Origin: UBA6176 sp041688515
Lineage (GTDB): Bacteria > Verrucomicrobiota > Verrucomicrobiia > Limisphaerales > UBA9464
Direction of reading: 5' to 3'
Assembly: GCA_041688515.1 (NCBI GenBank)
Contig: JBDNHZ010000519.1
Coordinates: 1 to 11,868 of the forward strand
Length of the DNA stretch: 11,868 bases
Shown here: positions 1-7,097 of the stretch, one piece after another
How the letters are laid out: each line of letters begins with the position of its first letter
Position numbering within the stretch: position 1 is the first letter of the stretch
Position numbers and translations under genes: made by a program
Notes under the pieces: generated by a model
Told to the model about the DNA's origin: nothing
What the model saw: the letters and a program-made list of their open reading frames with translations, nothing else
The model's database searches: none

Positions 1-2
1 CG

Positions 3-24
3 TCGTCTCCTACGTAGGCGACGA
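3..24. repeat. 22-nt imperfect palindrome at window edge
   Basis: The two halves, TCGTCTCCTAC and GTAGGCGACGA, are inverted copies with 10 of 11 positions paired; only the T8/C19 pair fails. There is no spacer, so it looks more like a dyad-symmetric protein site than a loop-bearing terminator. It lies about 160 bp upstream of the giant gene, but whatever lies to the left is not visible, so it could equally belong to an upstream gene. No T-run follows on either strand. Confidence 0.35.
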
Positions 25-181
25 GGTCACGAGGCTCATTCTACTCGGGCGGGGCCAGTGTCCAGATGCGCCCGGCCGAGCCCTCCCTCCCCGATCTTTC
101 CCTCAGGACCCGTTTACGGAAGAATGTCCCTAAGGTTTTCCGGAGTCGCGCGTCATGGACTTGGAAGCCGACTTCCGTGCC

Positions 182-3100
182 ATGAACCGTTTCATCGTCC
201 TTGCCTCTTTTCTCTCGGGCTGTCTGCTGGCCCTCCCCGTGAATGCGGACACCGAGATCGGATTCGTCGAGCGATTCGCCTTTGCTCCGGACCGTGAAGC
301 CGTCCTCGGCCAGCTCGTTCCGGGAACGGAGGACTACTACTTCTTCCACGCCCTCCACTACCAGAACTCCGTCCAGAAGCCGAAGCTGGTGGCCATCCTG
401 GAGCAGTGGGGCAAACGCTATCCGAACTCCGAGCGCCGTCGGATTTTGGAGAATCGCGAGGCCCTGATCGGCTACGACAGCGATCCGCAGCAGACCCTCA
501 AGTACCTCCGCGAACGCCTCGGATTGACCTTCGAGCACGTCCAGACCGTTCGCGACCGCAAACCCGATCTTCCCGTCACCCTCGATCCCGCGCGGATCGC
601 CCGGGACGTTTACCTCCGTGCAGCCCTGGTGGATGACAATCTCGGCGGCCTTTCGATGGAGGCTCTGGAAGGTCTGGTCCGCGACAAGGTGGCCCTCCGC
701 CCGGTCCAACGCCGGGCGCTCCTCGGCAAGCTGACCCGGCCCGACCTTGCCGGTCTGGTTGAACTGATTGCCGAAGACCTGAAGTCGAAGGAGACCCGTG
801 GCTTCGGCGAGTTCGCCATTCACCGTGCCTTGCTTCCCGCCCAGTTGGATCAATTGAAGGAACAGGTCCCGTCGGTGGCGGTGCAACAGGCCTACGTCCA
901 TACCCGTGTGCGCAAGCTGGCCCCGGGAGCCGATGCCGACGGCGAGTTCGATCCAACGGAGCGGGAGGCGTGGTTGACGCGGCTCTGGGACTACCTCAAG
1001 CCCCTGCCGCCCGCCTTCAATTCACTCAAGGCGCACGTCCTCCATGCGCGCCTGCAATTCGACCGCACCCGCGGGGTCTATGACCGGGCCCGGTTCCTGG
1101 AGTATCTCAAGCTCCCGCGTCCGGTGTCCTACATGAACCCGAAGTACCTCGAACAGACCGAGGCCGGGCGTTATGGGGCCGATCTCAACGCCCGGTTCGA
1201 GGACCTCCGGCTTGGACTGCCGCCGGTCGGACCCGACGAGGCCCTGGTTCGCGAGTATGTCCTGCGCCTGTCGGTCGATGAAGCCGCATGGGAACCGTGG
1301 ACCGAATGGCTGCGCGACACCTGGGTGAAGCCGGTGTTCGCCGAGGCCAAGATCTGTGCTGGGGCTGCCGAGCCGGAGAAGTGGGCTTCCCTCCTGGCCC
1401 CTGCCGCTTATCAGGCCCTGCGCGATCGGGTCGACATCGAGTTCGCCGCGACCAATCCCGCCTTCCTTCCGGTCGATGGCGAGGTCGCGGTCGATGTCGT
1501 CCTCAAGAACACGCCCAAGCTCATCGTGAAGATTTATGAGATCAACACGCTGGGCTTCCACCTCGCCCAGGCGCGCCAGCTCAACACCGACCTGAACCTC
1601 GACGGCCTGGTGGCGAACTCAGAGCAGACCCACGACGGCGATGCCTCGCCCTTCAAGCGCGTCCCGCGCTCCTTTCGTTTCCCGGAACTGAAGGGCAAAC
1701 GCGGTGCCTGGATCATCGAATTCATCGGGGGCGGCAAATCGTCCCGCGCCCTCCTGCGCAAGGGGCGCTACTCCCTCGTCCAACGCACCGGTGCCGCCGG
1801 GGAGTTCCTGACCGTCCTCGACGAATCCAGCAAGCCCGCCACCAACGCCGTCGCCTGGCTCGACGGACGCAAATTGCTGCCGGATCCCAAGGACGGACGC
1901 ATCCGGGTTCCGTTCACCGCATCGCCGGGGCGCCGTCCCATCCTGCTGGCCGATCCCGACGGAAGCTTTGCCAGTCTGGCTCAGTTCGATCACGGCGCGG
2001 AATCCTACCGGCTCGATGCCCAGTTCCATGTCGAACGCGAACAACTGCTGGCCCGGCGTGAAGCCACCCTGGCGGTCCGGCCGGCCCTGTTGCTCGGCGG
2101 GGAGCCGATCGCGCCCGGATTGTTGGAGGATACGCGCCTCGTGATCACTTCGACCACGCTGGATGGCATCGATACCACCACCGAGGTCAAGTCGCCCACG
2201 CTCTCCGCCGATCGGGTCTTCACCCACACCTTTCGTGTCCCCGAACGTCTGGCTTCGCTCCGGGTCTCGTTGCAGGGGCGCGTGCCGGTTCTGACCCGCG
2301 GTGGCGAAAAGGAAGATCTCGAAGGGTCGCACTCCTGGCAGGTCAACGACATCGACCGCACCGATGTCATCCAGGGCGGCTATTTCAGCCGCTTCGGACC
2401 CGACCACGTCTTCGAGTTGCTCGGCCGCAACGGCGAGCCCATTCCCGATCAACCGATCGTCCTCACGCTCCATCGTCGCGGCTTCGATCACACCGAGTCG
2501 ATTGCCCTTCGAACCGACGAAAGCGGGCGGATCGCGCTCGGTCCGCTCGACGGGATCGAGGAGATCAGCGCCCGGATGCCGAACCAGTCCGTCAGCCACT
2601 CCTCCCTTCGCGATCATCAACGCACCTGGCCCAGCGAGCTCCACGCCCGCTCCGGCGAGGTGCTCCAGGTCCCGTGGGGCTTGCCGACCGACGGTGGGGC
2701 GGTGTCGTTGCTGGAAGTCCGCTCGGGCGAATTCGTCGCCGATCGCTCGGCGTCGGTGAAGACCCAGGGCAGCTTCCTCGAACTGACCGGCCTGGAACCC
2801 GGCGATTACTCCCTCCGCCTGTGGGACGAGGAGGAACACGAGATCACCGTGCGGATCGCCGCCGCGGATCCCGTGGGACGCTGGCTGGTCGGAGCCAACC
2901 GTTCCCTCGAGTTCCGTTCGAACCGGCTTCTCCACGTCGAGTCCGTCCACCTCGACACCAACCAGCTCACCCTTCAGCTCCGCAACTGGAATGCCCAGAC
3001 GCGCGTGCACATTGCGGCCACCCGTTTTCTGCCGTCCCGGGGTCTGTTCGACGGCCTCGCCGGATTCGAACGGCCCGGCTTGGCGTCGGAGACGCCTGAG

Positions 3101-6100
3101 CGGCTTCCCAATCTCTATTCGGGCGGCCGCGCCATCGGGGATGAGTACCGCTATATCCTTGAGCGGCGGTACGCGACCAAGTTTCCCGGCAACATGCTCA
3201 GTCGTCCGGGCCTCCTGTTGAACCCATGGGAGAAACGGTCCACGGACGTCGATGCGCTGAGCCAGAACGGACGTCAGGATCCCCTGGCGACGGCCGGGGC
3301 CCGGAACCTTACCGCGTTGCCGGGAATGGCCGCATCGATGATGGAACGCGGTCCGGCGGCCGGCACCGTCGATCTGAGCTACGACTTCCTCGCCGAGTCG
3401 GCTCCCGTCCTGTTCAACCTCATTCCTGAGACCAACGGCGTGGTCCGGATCCCGGTGTCGGCTCTGGGCGATCGCCAGACGGTTCAGGTGTACGTCGAGT
3501 CGGCGGATCAGGCGGTGTGGGGACTCTATTCGCTTGCCGAACGTCCCACCCGTTTTCGGGACCTGCGGCTTTCGCGGAATCTGGATCCCGCCCAGCCCTT
3601 CATCGAGACCAAGGACATTTCGATCCTCGCCCGGGGCGCGACGCTCACCCTCACCAATCTGCTCTCGGGCGATCTGGAGACCTACGACAACCTCGGCTCG
3701 GTCCATGCGCTGTTCACCACGCTGAACGGCCACACCAATCTGGCGAAGTTCGCCTGGATCCTCCAGTGGCCGAAGCTCACCGAGACGGAGAAGCGCGCGA
3801 AGGTCTCCGAGTTCGCCTCGCATGAACTCAGCTTCTTCCTCAGCCGGAAGGATCCGAAGTTCTTCACCGAGGTCATCCAGCCCTACCTGCGGAACAAGAA
3901 GGACAAGACCTTCCTCGACGAATACCTGCTGGCGACGGATCTCTCCCGTCATCTGGAACCCTGGGCCTACGCCCGGCTCAATGTCGTCGAGCGTGCCCTT
4001 CTCGCCCAGCGGCTCCCGGCCCAGGCGGCCAGCACCACCCGGCATCTCCGCGAACTCTGGGAGTTGCTTCCGCCCGATCCCGAAGCTTCCGATCGGCTCT
4101 TCGAAACCGCCCTCCGCGGCCGCGCCCTTGAGCAGGCCGGCGGTGACTCGACCAATTCCGTCTCCGGCCGGCTCCGCGAGGAATCCGATCGGAAAGAGAC
4201 GATCCTCTCGACCCGAGTGATGCCGATGCCGATGGCCCCTCCCGGGCCTGCCGGAGCCGGGGGCGGCTTCAGTGCGGCCAAGGCATCCAACCGCGGAGCG
4301 ATCGCCGGACGCCGGATGAATGCCGGGCTTCCTGCCGCCTATGCCCTGGAAGATCAGCCCATGTTGTACGACCGCGCCGAGTCGGAAGAGACGTCGGACT
4401 TCAGTCTGGGCCAGTTGAAATTGAAGCGCGGCAGCGCCCTGCAACAGGCCTACTACCGGCCGTTGGGTGCCACCCGGGAATGGGCCGAGAACAATTACTA
4501 CCGTCTGCCCATCGGCGAGCAGGATGCCGACCTGGTTTCGATCAACACCTTCTGGCGCGACTTCGCCGCCTGGGATGGGCGGGCTCCGTTCCTGTCCATC
4601 CACTTTGCCGAGGCGCATCGCTCCTTCACCGAGATGATGCTCGCCCTCGCGGTTCTGGATCTCCCCTTCGACGCTCCCGCCCACACGCTCAAGTCCGACA
4701 ACAATACCTTCACCTTCGTGGCGGCCGGACCGGTCATCGTCTTCCAGAAGCAGTTCCGTCCAGCAGCGCGCGCTGGCGACAAGGCTCCGACCCTGCTGGT
4801 GAGTGAATCCTACTTCCGCCACGACGACCGCCATCGGGTCGAAGGCAACGAGAAGTTCGACAAGTTCGTCACCGACGAATTCCTCAGCGGTGTTGTGTAC
4901 GGGGCCCAGCTGGTGGTCGGCAATCCGGGGTCCTCACCGATCAAGGTCGATCTCCTCACCCAGATCCCGCGAGGTGCCCTGCCGGTACTCGGAGGAAAGG
5001 TCACCCAGAGCCGGTATGTCCGCCTCGCGCCCTATGTCACCCAGCAATTCGAGTATCACTTCTATTTCCCGGAACCGGCGACCAACACCACGTCGTTCCC
5101 GCATTTCCCAGCCCACGCCAGCGTCGCCGGAATCTCTGCTGCCTCCGCCCGCGACCTCGACTTCCGCGTGGTCCGACAATTGTCCCGCGTCGACACCGCC
5201 TCGTGGGAGTACGTCTCGCAGCAGGGGACGGAAGCCGAAGTGTTTGCCTTTCTGGAACAGCACAATCTGGCCCGCCTGGATCTGGAGCAGGTGGCCTGGC
5301 GCTCGCGCAACGGGGTGGACTTCTTCCGGCGCATGATTGCCTTCCTCACCCAGCACCACGTCTGGAGCGAACCCCACTACCGCTATGCCGTCGTCCACAA
5401 CGACGCCGCTGCCCTCCGCGAATGGTTGCGGCATCGCGACGATTTCCTCGCCACCTGCGGCGACTGGCTGAGCACCCGGTTGGTCTCCATCGATCCCATC
5501 GAACGCCGGACTTACGAACACCTGGAATACTCGCCGCTCGTCAATCAACGCGCCCATCGCATCGGACCGGAGCATCGCATCGCCAACCCGATCATTCGCG
5601 ACCAGTATCAGCGGTTGCTCGGCATCCTCACCTACCGTCCCAAGCTGGATCCCATGGATCAACTCAGCATCGTCTATCACCTCTTCCTGCAGGATCGGAT
5701 CGAGGAAGCCCTGGGGCGATTGAAGACGATCTCCGCCGAGACGCTGCCGACCCGGCTCCAGTTCGATTACCTGCGCTGTTACGCCGCCCTCTACGAGGAG
5801 AAGCTTGCCGACGCCCGGGGCATCGCCGCGCGCTACTCGGATCATCCTGTGGATCGCTGGCGCGGGCTCTTCGCCGAGGTCACCGCCCAACTCGACGAGA
5901 TCGAGGGTCGCAAGGTCGTCCGTCCCGGAGACCAACCGGATCGCGAGAAGCAACAGGCCGAACTGGCGGCTGCCGAGGTGACCTTTGATTTCAAGGTGGA
6001 GAACCGGATCCTGGCCCTGACTTGGCGCAACCTCGGCGAGGTCACCGTGAACTACTACCTGATGGACCCCGAGTTCCTCTTCAGCAGCAGCCCGTTCGTG

Positions 6101-6628
6101 ACCAGCAATCCGGATCGGTTCTCGATCATCAAACCGACCCTCACGGCGGTGCAGGCGCTGCCTGCCGGACGCGATACGCTGGAGGTTCCGTTGCCCGCCC
6201 GTTTCGCCCAGGCCAACGTGCTCGTCGAGGTGGTGGGCGGGGGACGGCGCCGGGCCCAGGCCTACCACGCCAGCACCTTCAAGCTCGCCGTCTCCGAGAA
6301 CCACGGTCGCGTCGAGGTGCGCGATGCCGGCTCTGACAAGGCCGTTTCCAAAGCCTACGTGAAGGTCTACGCCCGGCTTCAGGGCGGCACCGTGCGCTTC
6401 CTCAAGGACGGCTACACCGATCTCCGGGGTCGGTTCGATTACGCCAGCCTGAACGAATCCAGCAAGGCGACTCCGGTTCCCATCGCCCGGGGCGGCGGTA
6501 ACGGCACCGAGGGCGACTACCAGATGCTTCGGCCCGGTGAACTGGATCGGGTGGAGAAACTGGCGGTGCTCGTCCTCAGCGAAAGCCACGGCGCCGCCGT
6601 GCGCGAAGTCGATCCGCCGAGGAAATGA
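182..6628 (+). CDS. Giant exported protein with helical repeats and A2M/MG-like domains, function unknown
   Basis: This encodes 2148 aa. The first 22 residues are a Sec signal peptide (MNRF, then a hydrophobic stretch) with a likely cleavage after Val-Asn-Ala. An in-frame ATG at 155 has a GGAG 9 nt upstream but would add an acidic stretch (MDLEADFRA) before the signal, so I prefer 182. LSGC at residues 11-14 matches a lipobox, but the hydrophobic run continues past the Cys, so lipidation is doubtful. Residues about 23-330 look alpha-helical. About 420-780 contain beta-rich segments resembling alpha-2-macroglobulin MG domains (for example a G-R-Y-S-L-V strand followed by a D-E-S-S-K-P loop). 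About 1187-1320 are helical. A Met/Pro/Gly/Ala linker at 1346-1386 separates the halves. About 1720-1913 look TPR-like. The end, about 2037-2148, is another MG-like domain containing KDGYTDLRGRFDYASL. I find no thioester CxEQ motif and only three Cys after the signal (392, 1759, 1866). The reading frame is certain; no function can be assigned. It probably acts in the periplasm or at the outer surface. Confidence 0.93.
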   Translation: MNRFIVLASFLSGCLLALPVNADTEIGFVERFAFAPDREAVLGQLVPGTEDYYFFHALHYQNSVQKPKLVAILEQWGKRYPNSERRRILENREALIGYDSDPQQTLKYLRERLGLTFEHVQTVRDRKPDLPVTLDPARIARDVYLRAALVDDNLGGLSMEALEGLVRDKVALRPVQRRALLGKLTRPDLAGLVELIAEDLKSKETRGFGEFAIHRALLPAQLDQLKEQVPSVAVQQAYVHTRVRKLAPGADADGEFDPTEREAWLTRLWDYLKPLPPAFNSLKAHVLHARLQFDRTRGVYDRARFLEYLKLPRPVSYMNPKYLEQTEAGRYGADLNARFEDLRLGLPPVGPDEALVREYVLRLSVDEAAWEPWTEWLRDTWVKPVFAEAKICAGAAEPEKWASLLAPAAYQALRDRVDIEFAATNPAFLPVDGEVAVDVVLKNTPKLIVKIYEINTLGFHLAQARQLNTDLNLDGLVANSEQTHDGDASPFKRVPRSFRFPELKGKRGAWIIEFIGGGKSSRALLRKGRYSLVQRTGAAGEFLTVLDESSKPATNAVAWLDGRKLLPDPKDGRIRVPFTASPGRRPILLADPDGSFASLAQFDHGAESYRLDAQFHVEREQLLARREATLAVRPALLLGGEPIAPGLLEDTRLVITSTTLDGIDTTTEVKSPTLSADRVFTHTFRVPERLASLRVSLQGRVPVLTRGGEKEDLEGSHSWQVNDIDRTDVIQGGYFSRFGPDHVFELLGRNGEPIPDQPIVLTLHRRGFDHTESIALRTDESGRIALGPLDGIEEISARMPNQSVSHSSLRDHQRTWPSELHARSGEVLQVPWGLPTDGGAVSLLEVRSGEFVADRSASVKTQGSFLELTGLEPGDYSLRLWDEEEHEITVRIAAADPVGRWLVGANRSLEFRSNRLLHVESVHLDTNQLTLQLRNWNAQTRVHIAATRFLPSRGLFDGLAGFERPGLASETPERLPNLYSGGRAIGDEYRYILERRYATKFPGNMLSRPGLLLNPWEKRSTDVDALSQNGRQDPLATAGARNLTALPGMAASMMERGPAAGTVDLSYDFLAESAPVLFNLIPETNGVVRIPVSALGDRQTVQVYVESADQAVWGLYSLAERPTRFRDLRLSRNLDPAQPFIETKDISILARGATLTLTNLLSGDLETYDNLGSVHALFTTLNGHTNLAKFAWILQWPKLTETEKRAKVSEFASHELSFFLSRKDPKFFTEVIQPYLRNKKDKTFLDEYLLATDLSRHLEPWAYARLNVVERALLAQRLPAQAASTTRHLRELWELLPPDPEASDRLFETALRGRALEQAGGDSTNSVSGRLREESDRKETILSTRVMPMPMAPPGPAGAGGGFSAAKASNRGAIAGRRMNAGLPAAYALEDQPMLYDRAESEETSDFSLGQLKLKRGSALQQAYYRPLGATREWAENNYYRLPIGEQDADLVSINTFWRDFAAWDGRAPFLSIHFAEAHRSFTEMMLALAVLDLPFDAPAHTLKSDNNTFTFVAAGPVIVFQKQFRPAARAGDKAPTLLVSESYFRHDDRHRVEGNEKFDKFVTDEFLSGVVYGAQLVVGNPGSSPIKVDLLTQIPRGALPVLGGKVTQSRYVRLAPYVTQQFEYHFYFPEPATNTTSFPHFPAHASVAGISAASARDLDFRVVRQLSRVDTASWEYVSQQGTEAEVFAFLEQHNLARLDLEQVAWRSRNGVDFFRRMIAFLTQHHVWSEPHYRYAVVHNDAAALREWLRHRDDFLATCGDWLSTRLVSIDPIERRTYEHLEYSPLVNQRAHRIGPEHRIANPIIRDQYQRLLGILTYRPKLDPMDQLSIVYHLFLQDRIEEALGRLKTISAETLPTRLQFDYLRCYAALYEEKLADARGIAARYSDHPVDRWRGLFAEVTAQLDEIEGRKVVRPGDQPDREKQQAELAAAEVTFDFKVENRILALTWRNLGEVTVNYYLMDPEFLFSSSPFVTSNPDRFSIIKPTLTAVQALPAGRDTLEVPLPARFAQANVLVEVVGGGRRRAQAYHASTFKLAVSENHGRVEVRDAGSDKAVSKAYVKVYARLQGGTVRFLKDGYTDLRGRFDYASLNESSKATPVPIARGGGNGTEGDYQMLRPGELDRVEKLAVLVLSESHGAAVREVDPPRK

Positions 6629-6634
6629 TCGGAA

Positions 6635-6745
6635 TCAACGCCGACCTGACTCCCTGAGGGTTCGAAGGAACTCGGCTGGAGTCAGGATCGGCACTCCGAA
6701 CCGCTTTCCCAAGTCCAGCAGGTCGCGGTCGTTGGTGACGATCGT
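6635..6745 (-). pseudogene. C-terminal remnant of a PIN-domain (VapC-like) gene
   Basis: Read on the minus strand, the last 36 codons before a TGA give IVTNDRDLL followed by VPILTPAEFLRTLR. This matches the C-terminal end of PIN-domain ribonucleases: the T-N-D acidic motif that helps bind the catalytic metal, then the 'I-x-T-P-x-E-F-L' final strand and helix. The similarity stops exactly where the tRNA-Leu 3' CCA begins (6746/6747). The frame upstream is tRNA sequence, and no PIN N-terminus or antitoxin lies beyond it. It is therefore a truncated 3' fragment, not a working toxin. Its stop codon lies 6 nt from the stop of the convergent giant gene. The family is known from toxin-antitoxin VapC/PIN proteins; that it is a leftover from integration or deletion at the tRNA is inference. 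Confidence 0.72.
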
Positions 6746-6746
6746 T

Positions 6747-6830
6747 TGGTGGGCGAGACAGGACTTGAACCTGCAAGGCTTGCGCCACGGGATCCTAAGT
6801 CCCGCGTGTCTGCCATTCCACCACTCGCCC
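6747..6830 (-). tRNA. tRNA-Leu (anticodon UAG), CCA encoded
   Basis: The minus strand folds into a full class II tRNA of 84 nt. The acceptor stem GGGCGAG pairs with CTCGCCC, followed by discriminator A and an encoded CCA. The D arm is GTGGAATGGCAGACAC. The anticodon stem CGGGA/TCCCG encloses the loop CTTAGGA, giving anticodon UAG, which reads CUA and, by wobble, other CUN leucine codons. There is a long variable arm (TGGCGCAAGCC) and a T arm CAGG-TTCAAGT-CCTG. It stands alone, opposite in direction to both flanking long genes, with a PIN remnant touching its 3' end. Confidence 0.97.
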
Positions 6831-6852
6831 CCCGTTGCAACGAAGCGTCATC

Positions 6853-6881
6853 ATCCTACTCACCGACCCTCCGACAGGCAA
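6853..6881 (-). promoter_or_regulatory. Probable sigma70-type promoter of tRNA-Leu
   Basis: On the minus strand a TTGCCT -35 box (6876-6881) and a TAGGAT -10 box (6853-6858) are separated by 17 nt. Each matches the consensus at four of six positions. A start about 7 nt past the -10 would leave a leader of roughly 15 nt before the mature tRNA 5' end at 6830. Position and spacing are right for a tRNA gene; no experimental support is implied. Confidence 0.5.
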
Positions 6882-6906
6882 TGCGCGTCCTCGCCCGCTT
6901 CGAAGG

Positions 6907-7033
6907 GTCGCTGCCGAGGGAACGAGGCGGATCTCAAGACGAGGGAGGGTCGAAGGTCCGCCTCCTCACGTCGGCAGCTACATCCGCCTCCTCACGTCGG
7001 CAGCGACGGACGGGGCGGATCCCAAAACGAAGC
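6907..7033. repeat. Compound intergenic repeat (inverted plus tandem copies)
   Basis: A 22-nt unit beginning TCCGCCTCCTCACG and ending TCGGCAGC occurs twice in direct orientation (6957-6978 and 6983-7004, period 26). A degenerate inverted copy lies at 6910-6931 (18 of 22 identical). The outer arms 6907-6931 and 6983-7007 pair as 11 bp, a 6x6 internal loop, then 8 bp, enclosing the middle copy. A further direct repeat of 19 nt (16 identical) starting GGCGGATC lies at 6926-6944 and 7014-7032. This resembles REP/BIME-type palindromic intergenic elements. It lies between the tRNA promoter and the CxxCH gene and has no coding potential of its own. Confidence 0.7.
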
Positions 7034-7097
7034 GAGGCACTCTGACAGTTTCCTCTTGAAGACATCGGTGGTCGCCGCGGTCAATCGGCGCAACTTG

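Noticed and set aside
1619..4834. A 1071-codon open frame on the minus strand opposite the giant gene, and another at 4934-6589
   Set aside because: High GC with strong third-position bias keeps antisense frames open. The translations are rich in Gly/Glu/Arg/Val with no recognisable domain, while the plus strand shows a signal peptide and domain-like segments throughout.
6746..7045. Plus-strand open frame beginning MVGETGLEPARLAPR
   Set aside because: It is the antisense of tRNA-Leu followed by the compound repeat. Such translations are a well-known source of spurious proteins.
6537..7097. Upstream extension of the CxxCH gene frame
   Set aside because: The extension crosses the end of the giant gene, the tRNA and the repeats. 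A signal peptide begins at 7098, so the long start is an artefact.
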